NCBI GenBank assembly: GCA_029213105.1
Contig: JARGNS010000001.1
Coordinates: forward strand, 1-64,000
DNA: 64,000 bases
Direction of reading: 5' to 3'
Source of the DNA: Planctomycetota bacterium
Lineage (GTDB): Bacteria > Planctomycetota > PLA2 > JAEUHO01
The position numbers and the translations under genes were made by a program. The notes below the pieces were generated by a model. The model ran no database searches. It saw only the letters and a list, made by a program, of their open reading frames with translations, and had not been told where the DNA came from. Positions 6,795-15,107 of this stretch are shown in pieces (positions within the stretch are counted from its first letter, which is position 1; each line of letters opens with the position of its first letter).

Positions 6795-7048
6795 GCTTCG
6801 TCGATCTGAGGCATGAGGGCGCGCAGGGCAGCCGCAACCGCTTCGTCTGAGGGGCCCTCGTCGCTCACGTCGAACGCCTCGTCGAGGATCATCTCGGAGC
6901 ACGCGCTGTTCATCGCGAGCAAGACGACCTCGAGGGGCGGGTAGGTGGAGCTATCGGAGCGGACGGTGTAGCCCATCCTCAGAGGCATGCCAGACGTGTC
7001 CAGCTCGATCTCGAGGTTGACGTACACCTTGTCGCCGGTCTCGGCCAT
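6791..7048 (-). CDS. Hypothetical protein in lysis cassette (85 aa)
   Basis: 85 residues, start ATG at 7048 with GGAGG six bases upstream. Soluble and acidic: an N-terminal beta-type segment (KVYVNLEIELDTSG), then a helical part. No family recognised. Its stop overlaps the holin start. A possible -10 (TATATT at about 7067-7072, minus strand) lies just upstream. Confidence 0.6.
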   Translation of the reverse strand: MAETGDKVYVNLEIELDTSGMPLRMGYTVRSDSSTYPPLEVVLLAMNSACSEMILDEAFDVSDEGPSDEAVAAALRALMPQIDEA

Positions 7049-7088
7049 GAGAGCCTCCTGCCGGCTCAATATACCGCGTCGGGCGTCT

Positions 7089-7550
7089 CTACGCGAGCGA
7101 ACCGTCGTGCGGAACGTAGGCGTCCAGGTGGGTCTGCACACGGTCTCGGATGCGGTCCATGTCGTAGCCGGGGCACTCGGTGTACCCGGGTCGCATGACT
7201 TCCTTGTGCCCGAAGACGTTCTCGACGGTCAGACTGTGCTGGATGCACTTCGCAGCGACGAGCGCACTCAGCGCGATCTCGGCGCGCTCTGGGAGCGTGT
7301 CCTCAACGTAGTCGCCGGAAACGACGATGCCGATGCTGTGCTTGTTGCGGTTCTTCGCGTGGGCGCCGGCGCGCGACTCGGGCCGACCCTCCGCGGCCAC
7401 CCAGTCCCCGTCTTCGTCGAGGAAGACGATCCAGTGGTAGCCGATGTCCGACCAGCCGTTACCCTTGACGTGCCAACTCCGGATCTCGTCCGGGGTGGTC
7501 GTGGGCTTGCTCGCCGTGTGGTGGCAGGTGATCTCGGTGATCTCGCGCAT
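7089..7550 (-). CDS. N-acetylmuramoyl-L-alanine amidase (endolysin)
   Basis: 153 residues, the whole length an amidase_2/T7-lysozyme-type domain. It cuts the amide bond between MurNAc and L-alanine in peptidoglycan. Visible zinc ligands: H10 (in CHHTAS), H115 (FGHKEV) and C126 (TECPG), with Y38 (DIGYHW) and T124 in the usual supporting positions. No signal peptide, so release depends on a holin, consistent with the neighbouring gene. ATG at 7550 overlaps the preceding TGA, with GGAGG six bases upstream. Confidence 0.9.
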   Translation of the reverse strand: MREITEITCHHTASKPTTTPDEIRSWHVKGNGWSDIGYHWIVFLDEDGDWVAAEGRPESRAGAHAKNRNKHSIGIVVSGDYVEDTLPERAEIALSALVAAKCIQHSLTVENVFGHKEVMRPGYTECPGYDMDRIRDRVQTHLDAYVPHDGSLA

Positions 7551-7849
7551 CAGGAGCCTCCGAGGCCGGCAGCGACAAGGGCGTCGGCGACGGTGCCTGC
7601 CGCCGGCTTCGCGTCGGCGGCGTATAGGTCAGAGGAGCCTCGTGCGATCTTGGCGGCGGCGAGGGCACCGGCCTCCCGCGTGGACTGGATCAGAACGGTC
7701 ATGACCCGGCCGCCTGGAAGCGACTGCGAAACGGCCCCGGTGATGTCGTCTGGGACGTAGACGTCCACTCGGCGAGCATCCCACGCGGTGATGCCGTCGT
7801 CGGATCGGCGCTCGGTCGTAGGGGCGGGGGCGGCAGTGATCACAGGCAT
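7550..7849 (-). CDS. Hypothetical protein (99 aa)
   Basis: 99 residues from the ATG at 7849, which overlaps the stop of the fibre-like gene (TGATG) and has GGAG six bases upstream. The first 20 residues are alanine/proline/threonine-rich, then a possible globular part and an alanine-rich helix. Position between the structural and lysis genes suggests a late role, but nothing in the sequence identifies it. Confidence 0.55.
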   Translation of the reverse strand: MPVITAAPAPTTERRSDDGITAWDARRVDVYVPDDITGAVSQSLPGGRVMTVLIQSTREAGALAAAKIARGSSDLYAADAKPAAGTVADALVAAGLGGS

Positions 7850-8949
7850 CAGAGACTCCATTCGTCGACGGTGATCCGCTCGATGACCATTTCACTGTCG
7901 GTCGCCGCGGACGTGTAGAGCTGTCCGTGGACGTAGAGGTTGGTCGAGAACAGGTTGTAGGTCTGCTCGACAGCGACCGCATCCGAGCCGCCGTCCATCT
8001 TGAACAGTGCTGCTCCCGGCGTGGGGACCTCAGTCGGGATGGTAGACCCTTCCGTGATGTACACGTCGGCGATCCGCCCCTTGTACAGCACGAACGTGTG
8101 GACGCATGTGTCCTGCACCGTCGCGTCGTTGTCGAGGTCGGAGCCGATGCCGAAACCTCCCGCGATGTAGCGGATCCCACGAAGCCGGAAGCTGCCCGCG
8201 CCCTGTCGGTACTGCTGCCCGCCCCAAGAACCGTTCACGTTGTTGAAGTCCGCGTTCGGGGAGATCCACACTCCGGCAGTGTCACCGTTTGTGGCGAGCG
8301 ACTGACCCGACACCCGGCACGAGATCATGTAGACCTTGCTCGGGTCGGAGAAGTCCAGCCCCTCGGTTGCCGCGACCATCTTGGTGTACATGTCCGCCTC
8401 AACCGCGGATCCCTGGCTGGTAATCTTACCACCGCCGTTCGCGGCCGTGATGGCGACGGTCGCGGTGGGCGTACCGACGCGGTCGTATGCGCCCACGACC
8501 GCCTTAGTTGCGTCGTCTGCGGCGTTCCGCAGGTTCGTGTCGCCGCCGTTCATGGTTAGGGCGAGGTCGGTGATGTCGGCGGTGAAGTCGATGTCCACGA
8601 GGCGGGACGCACCGCCCGCCGCAGCCGCCCGGCTGTAGTCGTGCAGCGCGGTCGCGACGACCACCCCGCCGATCGTGGCGTCGAGGGCGAGCACGCCCGC
8701 GTCACCGTCCGCGCCACCGCTCGGGGTGTACGCGCCGAGGCCGGAACCGGACCACGCTTTCGAGCCCACCGCGTTGACCGTGCGAGCCGTGTAGCCATCG
8801 ACGAGGCCGGCGTCCGCGCCACCGAAGGCGCCGAACGTCTTGGCCGACATGGCGACGCCCGCGGCTGTGGCCTCGGTCGTCGCTGCCGGCGGGCTCACGT
8901 CGTAGGTCGATGCCGCGCCTGTGGTCTCGAATACGTCCTTGACGGGCAT
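7849..8949 (-). CDS. Structural protein, probably fibre or appendage with a lectin-like C-terminal half
   Basis: 366 residues, Ala/Gly/Thr/Asp-rich and low in charge, typical of virion surface proteins. The second half (about 175-366) has alternating strand patterns such as KVYMISCRVSGQSLA, SFRLRGIRYIAGGFG and HTFVLYKGRIADVYI, compatible with a concanavalin-like jelly roll used for glycan recognition. It is coupled to neighbours on both sides by TGATG overlaps. Function inferred from composition, fold impression and position among particle genes. Confidence 0.55.
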   Translation of the reverse strand: MPVKDVFETTGAASTYDVSPPAATTEATAAGVAMSAKTFGAFGGADAGLVDGYTARTVNAVGSKAWSGSGLGAYTPSGGADGDAGVLALDATIGGVVVATALHDYSRAAAAGGASRLVDIDFTADITDLALTMNGGDTNLRNAADDATKAVVGAYDRVGTPTATVAITAANGGGKITSQGSAVEADMYTKMVAATEGLDFSDPSKVYMISCRVSGQSLATNGDTAGVWISPNADFNNVNGSWGGQQYRQGAGSFRLRGIRYIAGGFGIGSDLDNDATVQDTCVHTFVLYKGRIADVYITEGSTIPTEVPTPGAALFKMDGGSDAVAVEQTYNLFSTNLYVHGQLYTSAATDSEMVIERITVDEWSL

Positions 8950-9764
8950 TAGGAACCCTCGACTTCGATGAGGGAGAAGCGGCCATTCACCTGGGTGTCG
9001 TTCCTGCTCGTCTCGGCCTCGAGCCAGAAGCAGGACTGCTCACCGACCGGGAACGGCAGCGGGGGACTCAGGTTTTGGTAGCTCCCGGTGGAGGCGTCGA
9101 TCACGATGCGGACCACCTCGTACTGGCAGTTGGAGACGGCCGAGTAGACCCAGCCCTTGATGGTGACGACGGGCTCGGTGCCGGAGCCGAACCGGATGAC
9201 GGTGGCCGTGAGCCACTCAGCCAGAGCCGTGGCCCCCGCCTGCGTGAAGAAGATGCACTGCTGGGTGGTCCCCTCCCCGGCCGGGATCTGCCCCTGGACG
9301 GTCAGGTCGGTGGTCGCCGTCGCCGTGATGGTCCCCACGTTCTTCTTGCTCGACCCCGCCAGGCCGACCGCGAGCCGGTTGCTCCCGAGCCACCTCTCTG
9401 TGGTGACTACCGGCGTTGTGCCGTTCATCTGGACCACGACCGTCTGCGCTACCCGGTTCTCGTCGATCCCGGTGATGACGACGTTCCGCGCTCCCGTGCC
9501 TGTCGCGGTCACGTCGTCCGCGCTGTCGGAGACGATCGAGAGCGTGCGAGCCGTGGTCATGGGCTCGAAGGTGCCCCCGAAGGAGGCGATCACCTCGGGG
9601 CCGCCCGTGTCTACGTCGGAGTTGTACCCGAACTTGTTCCACAGGGTGGACCCATTGCGGCGCCCGAGCGCCACCTCGGTGTTGTAGTCGACCTGCTGGG
9701 CGGCGTTGGCCGCCCCGATCTCGGTCGCGGTGGGGGCGGTGTCGAATGCGCTTCGTCCGGACAT
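8949..9764 (-). CDS. Structural protein (tail/fibre-associated, 271 aa)
   Basis: 271 residues. It shows a pattern I associate with phage tail or fibre-associated proteins: VVITGIDENRVAQTVVVQMNG, then SNRLAVGLAGSSKKNVGTIT, then Ile/Ala-rich strands. The first 60 residues (ANAAQQVDYNTEVALGRRNG, FGYNSDVDTGG) look like a particle-attachment segment. Start overlaps the upstream stop. It forms a three-gene block with the proteins on either side. Confidence 0.55.
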   Translation of the reverse strand: MSGRSAFDTAPTATEIGAANAAQQVDYNTEVALGRRNGSTLWNKFGYNSDVDTGGPEVIASFGGTFEPMTTARTLSIVSDSADDVTATGTGARNVVITGIDENRVAQTVVVQMNGTTPVVTTERWLGSNRLAVGLAGSSKKNVGTITATATTDLTVQGQIPAGEGTTQQCIFFTQAGATALAEWLTATVIRFGSGTEPVVTIKGWVYSAVSNCQYEVVRIVIDASTGSYQNLSPPLPFPVGEQSCFWLEAETSRNDTQVNGRFSLIEVEGS

Positions 9765-10168
9765 CAGTCAGTCCAGGTGAGCACGCTACGGTCGAGCGTC
9801 ACGGTCCCAGCGTCGGTCTTCACGAAGAGGAACAGCGAGTCGACATCCGCGGGGTCGACCCAGTCGACATCGATCTTGTACACGGCACTACCGTCGGTCG
9901 CGGTCGTGATGCCGGTGGACAGCGTAGCCGTGGTGTCGGGGACGACCATCTCGTCCCCTCCAGAGTCTCGCGTCAGGCGGACGGTGATGCTCGCCGCGCT
10001 CGAGATGCTCGAGACCTGCACGAAGAGCCCAGACAGCTTGCCGCTGAACTTGGAGTTCGTGGGCTTCAGGGACGCCGTGTTGAGCGCGTGCTCGTGGGAC
10101 TTCGCCGCGTCGAACGAAGTGCCGACCGATGCGCGGTCTGTGTCGTCAGTAGTGCCGTAGACTGCCAT
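9764..10168 (-). CDS. Small beta-rich structural protein (134 aa)
   Basis: 134 residues, predicted beta sandwich. It shares a pattern with the protein at 42039-42482: TVRLTRDSGGDE here versus TFYIARDSGGTQ there, followed by matching strand spacing, so they are probably paralogues from opposite ends of the structural genes. The ribosome site (GAGAGG, eight bases before the ATG) lies inside the 3' arm of an 11-bp hairpin. Confidence 0.6.
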   Translation of the reverse strand: MAVYGTTDDTDRASVGTSFDAAKSHEHALNTASLKPTNSKFSGKLSGLFVQVSSISSAASITVRLTRDSGGDEMVVPDTTATLSTGITTATDGSAVYKIDVDWVDPADVDSLFLFVKTDAGTVTLDRSVLTWTD

Positions 10169-10175
10169 GCGAAGA

Positions 10176-10205
10176 ACCTCTCGTGCCGATCATAGCACGA
10201 GAGGT
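10176..10205 (-). promoter_or_regulatory. 11-bp hairpin enclosing the ribosome-binding site
   Basis: Perfect inverted repeat ACCTCTCGTGC/GCACGAGAGGT with an eight-base loop. On the minus transcript the 3' arm contains GAGAGG, the apparent Shine-Dalgarno sequence of the gene starting at 10168. It could limit translation of the fibre block or act as a leaky terminator, although the tract after it is TTCTTC rather than a T run. Confidence 0.6.
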
Positions 10206-10231
10206 CCGTCTCTGCACGTTACTACTGGTAC

Positions 10232-11191
10232 TCAGCGGCGACGCGCGTTCTCCGTCATCTCGCGCTTGAGGTCAGCGTAGGACTTCGGCTTCGCCTCACC
10301 TCCGCTCACGTCGAACTGGGTCGTCGACTCGGTGCTCATCAGCGCGACACTGGTCGGCACCTCGGCAGGTCCGTCGTTCGAGAACTTCGGGAAGAACACA
10401 GCGGTTACCTTGATCGCCTCGTCCGGGTCTGCGGCCGCGCCAGTCTGGAGCAGGTGCGAGAACTTGAGGAGGGCCTCCTCGTTGTCGTCCTCCCAGAGGT
10501 CCGGAGCGTTCTTGTCGATCCACGAGGTGATGCTGTCGAGCACCTCGGCGTTGCGCCGCTCCTCCGCGGCCGCGTTGGCCTCGCGGAGCGTTGCCAGTTC
10601 CTGCTCAAGCCGGGTCTTCTCGGCCTCTACCGGGTTGTACTTCTCCTCCCACTCCTGGAGGAGCTGCTGTCGGAGCGCCTCCTTCTCGGTGTCGAACTCC
10701 CCGCGAAGTGCCGTCTCGGTCTCGGTCTTGGCCGTCTCGAGCGCGGTGATCTTCTGGCGAAGCTCGTCGGCCTCCTGCATCGCCTGCGTACCGAGGTCCT
10801 CTCCGTTGTCCAGCCACCGCTTGTACCGAGCAAGCTCGGTCTGCGCGGTGGAGAGCTGGCTCTCGATGAGGGTGCGATCCTCGGCGAGCTTCTGCGTCGC
10901 CTTGGTCAGACCCGACTCGACGTTGCGGAACTTCAGCTTCATGCCGGTCATGAGGACGTTGCGATACGCCTCTGGCACGTGCTCCTTGAACCACGGCGCC
11001 GACTCGAGCGCGTCGAGTTCACCGTTCCACTCGACGTCACCCACGTCAGGGGTGACGCTCTCGCCAACTTCGGGTGCCGCGTCGTCGACCACGGTCTCGG
11101 CGACTGCCTCAACCGGGGTCTCCACGGGCGTCTCTACGGGAGTCTCGACCACCGGGGTCTCGACAGCCGCGACTTCCTCTTCGTGCTCCAT
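10232..11191 (-). CDS. Capsid scaffolding protein (coiled coil)
   Basis: 319 residues, highly charged. The N-terminus has an acidic repeat of VETP units (about residues 10-28), then a long heptad-rich coiled coil (about 85-225) and a shorter C-terminal domain ending in basic residues (REMTENARRR), as in scaffold proteins that nucleate the procapsid and bind coat through a basic C-terminal helix. It lies three genes downstream of the portal, a usual place for a scaffold. No protease motif is visible. GGAG upstream of the ATG. Confidence 0.7.
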   Translation of the reverse strand: MEHEEEVAAVETPVVETPVETPVETPVEAVAETVVDDAAPEVGESVTPDVGDVEWNGELDALESAPWFKEHVPEAYRNVLMTGMKLKFRNVESGLTKATQKLAEDRTLIESQLSTAQTELARYKRWLDNGEDLGTQAMQEADELRQKITALETAKTETETALRGEFDTEKEALRQQLLQEWEEKYNPVEAEKTRLEQELATLREANAAAEERRNAEVLDSITSWIDKNAPDLWEDDNEEALLKFSHLLQTGAAADPDEAIKVTAVFFPKFSNDGPAEVPTSVALMSTESTTQFDVSGGEAKPKSYADLKREMTENARRR

Positions 11192-11208
11192 GTGTCACTC
11201 CTCGGCGC

Positions 11209-11691
11209 TCAGGCGCCGCTCGGGTCCTCGGGCATCTCGGCGGGGGCGTTCATCGCCTCCTTCATGGCCGACGCAGCCTTCTGCCCCATCGAGAGCATGA
11301 TGGCCTTCAGCGCGTCGTAGTTGCCGTCGAGCTTCTTCGCGATGTCCTCGGCGGACATCTCGGCGTACTCGGGCATGGACATGGCCTCGGCGTAGACCGC
11401 CTGGCCGGTCATCTCGTCACCGTCGAAGAGCTTGTCGGCGAAGAGCTTGGCGCCCTCCTCCTCGCTGCCCTCGTCGTCCGAACCCTCGCCCTCCTCGGAG
11501 GGGATCTCGGCCTCGGGGGCCTCGTCGACGCCCTCGTCGGACTCCGCGGGAAGCTCTTCGACCGCCTCCTCGACGGACTCCCCGGACTCCTCCCCAGACT
11601 CCTCGGCGGGCTCGTCTTCGGGCTCGTCCTTCTTCATCTTCTTCGCGCGGAAGTCCTTGAGCTTCTTGGCGGCGTCCATTCCAGGCTTCAT
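11209..11691 (-). CDS. Highly acidic head-region protein
   Basis: 160 residues from the ATG at 11691 (GAGG upstream). Residues 1-20 are basic and helical (KKLKDFRAKKMKKDE), about 20-90 are almost entirely Glu/Asp/Ser/Pro, and the rest is a helical Met/Ala-rich segment. Such acidic spacers occur in head-assembly cofactors or scaffold-like proteins. No family recognised. It lies directly upstream of the scaffold gene. Confidence 0.6.
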   Translation of the reverse strand: MKPGMDAAKKLKDFRAKKMKKDEPEDEPAEESGEESGESVEEAVEELPAESDEGVDEAPEAEIPSEEGEGSDDEGSEEEGAKLFADKLFDGDEMTGQAVYAEAMSMPEYAEMSAEDIAKKLDGNYDALKAIMLSMGQKAASAMKEAMNAPAEMPEDPSGA

Positions 11692-11698
11692 GATGTCC

Positions 11699-12196
11699 TC
11701 AGGTGTTCTTGGCGGTGTAGTCGGAGACCCGCTTGGTCTGTGCTTCGACCTTGCTGATATCACGGTGGACATCAGTCGTCTTGACCCTACCACGATCGAG
11801 GCCTTCCCGCTTCTTGCGGAGGTCCTCGGTCTGCTTCTCGCCCATCATCTGGGCGTCGACACCGAGCTTCGCACGGTGGTCAGCGATGCGCTGCTTGCGC
11901 GCGTCGATGCGTGCGTCGATCTCGGAGTTGGAAGGCGTGTGGACCTTCACGTACTTGCCGGGGTTCTTGGCCTCGAGTTCCTTGACGCGCGCGTCAAGGT
12001 CCGAGGTGGTCATCTCCTTGCCGTCCACCATGACGTAGCCGAAGCCCGTGAAGGTCGGGGAGGCCCCGCTGAACCACGTCACGGACTGCGCAGCTCCGCA
12101 TACCTCACACGGGGGCGGACCGTCCTTGCGGCGGTAGATCTCGGTCGCGACCAAGTGCCCGTTGGCGCACTTCAGGTCATGGGAAACGAAACTCAT
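11699..12196 (-). CDS. Zinc-ribbon protein in head gene cluster
   Basis: 165 residues. The N-terminus has a zinc-ribbon-like pair, C10-x3-H14 (CANGH) and CEVC at about 30-33, resembling the FmdB-type regulatory zinc ribbon found in many phage head clusters. The remainder is a basic, helical, coiled-coil-like tail (about 65-165). It may act as an assembly factor or nucleic-acid binder; activity unknown. GGAG lies 6 bases before the ATG. Confidence 0.6.
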   Translation of the reverse strand: MSFVSHDLKCANGHLVATEIYRRKDGPPPCEVCGAAQSVTWFSGASPTFTGFGYVMVDGKEMTTSDLDARVKELEAKNPGKYVKVHTPSNSEIDARIDARKQRIADHRAKLGVDAQMMGEKQTEDLRKKREGLDRGRVKTTDVHRDISKVEAQTKRVSDYTAKNT

Positions 12197-12214
12197 GTGT
12201 CACTCCTTGAGCGG

Positions 12215-12862
12215 TCACTCAGACTGATCGGCCTGAACGTAGTCGGGACCCGCGAGGCGTCGCTGCTTGCTGAGGTCGTAGTGCAGGCCTCGAACCCACT
12301 TGCGCATCGACGTGAGGTCGCGGAACGGGGGGTGATCGATCCCCATCTCGTCGAGGCGCTTCGACATGTGCTGCAGCATCATTGCGGGGCCTTGCTTCGC
12401 CTCCTCGTACGCCTCCGCGTAGCGGGGGGTGAACCGACTGGTGTCTTCGTTCACGTTGATGGTGCCCCTGGCGTGGGGCACTTCACCCGCGCTCGTCGGT
12501 CTTGCGTATTCCCGCGATGACACGCCACCGATGACTGCGTCGGGCTCCCCGTGCGTGTATGCCATGATGTCCTGCATCACGCCCTCGAGCGCGTCCTGCG
12601 TCGGTGTCCCGTCGGGGAGCGCCTGAGGTACTTGCGTCTGGAAACCAGCTGCGAACTTGACGTTCGAGTTCTCGGTCTCGTACGAAGGCGAGATCGTCTT
12701 CTCACGCCCAGCCCGCCCGTTGTGCGAGAGGTCGTACACACCCGTCGGCGGGGTCTTGACGACGGCTGCTGGCATCCGACCTACCGCGTCGTATCGGAAC
12801 TCATCGTGCGACCCTCTGGGAGTGTACTCCTGCCGGTCATCGGCGGCTGCGCGGGCCTCCAA
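12215..12862 (-). CDS. Hypothetical head-region protein, start uncertain
   Basis: 215 residues from a TTG at 12862, but the frame stays open upstream through a lysine-rich stretch (KPKKKTKKKAPEVQN) to the end of the portal gene, where a CTG at 12942-12940 overlaps the portal stop as CTGA. No ATG or GTG is available in that extension. The body has features such as DDRQEYTPRG and a helical C-terminus; no family recognised. It lies between the portal and the zinc-ribbon gene, so a head-assembly role is likely. Confidence 0.55.
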   Translation of the reverse strand: MEARAAADDRQEYTPRGSHDEFRYDAVGRMPAAVVKTPPTGVYDLSHNGRAGREKTISPSYETENSNVKFAAGFQTQVPQALPDGTPTQDALEGVMQDIMAYTHGEPDAVIGGVSSREYARPTSAGEVPHARGTINVNEDTSRFTPRYAEAYEEAKQGPAMMLQHMSKRLDEMGIDHPPFRDLTSMRKWVRGLHYDLSKQRRLAGPDYVQADQSE

Positions 12863-12936
12863 CTCGTCGCGGAGTTCTTCGTAGTTCTGGACCTCGGGCG
12901 CCTTCTTCTTGGTCTTCTTCTTGGGCTTGGTGAACC

Positions 12937-14616
12937 TCAGACGGCGTCGGCGCCGTACGTCTCGGCGACGGGCGGTGGTCCGCCCTGCTCAGCCTGTGGC
13001 GGCATCTCCTGCTCTGGCTGAGCCACAGCGGCGCCTCCCAGCGCCTGCTGCTGCTCCGCCTCGGCCTGAGCCTGTGCAGCGGCCGCCGCGGCCTCGCGAG
13101 CCTTCTCCTCGGGGATGACGATGCTGTTCGGCAGACCAAGCGCCCGGATCAACTCCTCGAAGAGCTTGTACGCGTCGACGTTGGGCGCCTGCATGAGCAG
13201 CGGGACCATCGCCTGCAGGGTCTCGAGCAGGACCGCCGGGTTCTTCCGGATGGGGTTGTACGCCACCATCTCGAAGTCCATCTTCAGGTCCTTGATGTCC
13301 TGCACTCGGAGAGCCGCGAACGCGCCGCCTCCGGTCAGACGGACCATCTTCGGCCGCTTCATGTACCGCTGCATCAGGTAGAACATCTTGTGCGCCACCT
13401 CCTCGATGGCGGTGTTCAGGTGCCCCTCGCGCGTTGCCAGGCGGGTCCGAAGCTGCGCGTCGATGATGGCCATCTCGGTCGCGGTCTTCGCGCCGGCGAC
13501 CTGACCGCGTGCGGCCTCCGCCAGCGCGCTCTGGAAGGCGGCGTCGCTCTCGAGCCGCTCGATGAACGTGATGATGGTCTGCGGCATCTCCGGCAGCGGC
13601 ATGTTGTAGAAGTGCGCGGCGAAGTTGCGCATCTCGTCGGTCCCGTCTGCGTCCACTCCGACGAACGAACCGACCGCGGCGTCGAGCGCCTTGTCGAGCG
13701 TCTCGCTGTCGATCTTGCCCGCGTCGTACAGGATCTTGGGGACCTGCATGTACGTGATGCGCTTCCACAGGGTCAGCAGGTGGTTGATGTTCGCCTGCTG
13801 GTCCAGGATGAGCTGGACCTCTGAGAGACCGAGGCAGTCCACGCCGCTGTGGTTCAGCGAGAACATGCAGAACGGGATGTAGTCGATCTTCCCCTCGAAG
13901 AGAACGTGGTTCGTCTCGAGGTGGTAGTGGATGACCCTCCCGCTCTCACAGTCGTAGTACTCGTAGACGAGGATGCGCTTGTCGACCTCACCGAGCCGCT
14001 CGGAGTCGTCGCTCGTCTGCTCGTCCCGCATCCACGAGGGGTACTTGTCGGGCTTGATGTCGTCGTTGTGCTTGTAGCGGCCAGCCTTGACGCGCGCGTG
14101 GTACACAGACGGCCGCAGCGGGCACGCCTGAATCCAGTAGCTGATGTCGTCGTTGTCGCGCACGCTCAGGTCAAAGAAGACCGTCGCGGGGTTCGGGATG
14201 CTGATGACTGGAGAGTCGTTCTTCGCGTCCCACGTGACCTTGAACACGCCGCGCTTGCACAGCGTCGCGTCGAGCAACGCCAACGAGGAGCGGCGGCGCA
14301 TGCTGACCTTGCGGAACGCCCACGTCATCAGGGCGCTCACCTCACCCGCGAGAGCCTGACTCTCCTCGGTCTGCGGCATCGCCGCGACCTGCGGATTCGG
14401 GCCCAGCAGGTTGCTGATGCCGGTGTCTGCGATGGCGTAGACGAGGTTCTTCTGCGCGTGCGTGCGCGACAGTCGAAGGTCAACGGCTTGGCCCTTCGAC
14501 TCGGACGCGTCCCAGAAGTCACCACGGTAGTACGCCCGAGCACGGTCGAAGTCGCCCTTCTCACGGGTCTGGTAGTGACGTAGGTGGTGCTTGATCAGCG
14601 CGTCCAACTTGGCCAT
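12937..14616 (-). CDS. Portal protein
   Basis: 559 residues. Portal-type layout: N-terminal helical region (RARAYYRGDFWD), a wing/clip region with NPATVFFDLSVRDNDD, a central stem (LGLSEVQLILDQQANINHL) and a C-terminal helical barrel that ends in an Ala/Gln/Pro-rich tail. Twelve copies normally form the DNA-entry ring to which terminase docks. It follows terminase after two small genes, the classical order. Assignment is by pattern, size and context. Confidence 0.8.
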   Translation of the reverse strand: MAKLDALIKHHLRHYQTREKGDFDRARAYYRGDFWDASESKGQAVDLRLSRTHAQKNLVYAIADTGISNLLGPNPQVAAMPQTEESQALAGEVSALMTWAFRKVSMRRRSSLALLDATLCKRGVFKVTWDAKNDSPVISIPNPATVFFDLSVRDNDDISYWIQACPLRPSVYHARVKAGRYKHNDDIKPDKYPSWMRDEQTSDDSERLGEVDKRILVYEYYDCESGRVIHYHLETNHVLFEGKIDYIPFCMFSLNHSGVDCLGLSEVQLILDQQANINHLLTLWKRITYMQVPKILYDAGKIDSETLDKALDAAVGSFVGVDADGTDEMRNFAAHFYNMPLPEMPQTIITFIERLESDAAFQSALAEAARGQVAGAKTATEMAIIDAQLRTRLATREGHLNTAIEEVAHKMFYLMQRYMKRPKMVRLTGGGAFAALRVQDIKDLKMDFEMVAYNPIRKNPAVLLETLQAMVPLLMQAPNVDAYKLFEELIRALGLPNSIVIPEEKAREAAAAAAQAQAEAEQQQALGGAAVAQPEQEMPPQAEQGGPPPVAETYGADAV

Positions 14617-14619
14617 GGA

Positions 14620-14964
14620 TCAGCCCTCGGTCCCGTCAGAGGGATCCATCATCGCCTGGTACACGGAGTCGGAGATGAACCCGCGACCCTTCAGGAGGTC
14701 ACCAACGGAGCGCATCGCCTTCATCTGCTCGATGCTGAGGTCGGGGAGGTCGAGGGGACCAGTCGCCGGCGTCGTAGGCGCCTCTGGGGCAGCCTCCTCG
14801 GCGGGGGACGCGGTGAACGCGAGGTTGCCGGCCTCACCCTCTGGCTCGATCTTCTGCGGGCCCATGTCGCGCGGCGGGCGGGCGAACGAGAAGTTCTCGC
14901 GCATGGAGGCCATCTGGGTCCGCGCGTCGTCGTTCATCTGCTTCTTGAGGTCGTCGTAGGCCAT
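14620..14964 (-). CDS. Hypothetical protein between terminase and portal (114 aa)
   Basis: 114 residues, start overlapping the upstream stop (TGATG). N-terminal helix (MAYDDLKKQMNDDARTQ), a disordered Pro/Ala/Glu middle and a short C-terminal helical domain (QMKAMRSVGDLLKGRG). No family recognised. It is probably a head-assembly accessory given its position three bases before the portal start. Confidence 0.6.
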   Translation of the reverse strand: MAYDDLKKQMNDDARTQMASMRENFSFARPPRDMGPQKIEPEGEAGNLAFTASPAEEAAPEAPTTPATGPLDLPDLSIEQMKAMRSVGDLLKGRGFISDSVYQAMMDPSDGTEG

Positions 14965-15107
14965 CAGTCTTCCTTCGGGGTCGTGGAGAGCTTCTCATCG
15001 ACCACCTGCTTCTCCGCCGCCTCTCGGGCAGCCTTCTCCTCGCGGAGCAGTTCGAGCTTCAGGTAGGCGTAGTCGCGCCGCGGGGTCCGGCTAACCATGT
15101 CGGTCAT
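14964..15107 (-). CDS. Small charged protein (47 aa)
   Basis: ATG at 15107 overlaps the terminase stop (ATGA), and the stop overlaps the next ATG (TGATG). 47 residues, a single charged helix (YLKLELLREEKAAREAAEK). Both couplings make it a convincing gene despite its size. Function unknown; it lies within the packaging genes. Confidence 0.6.
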   Translation of the reverse strand: MTDMVSRTPRRDYAYLKLELLREEKAAREAAEKQVVDEKLSTTPKED

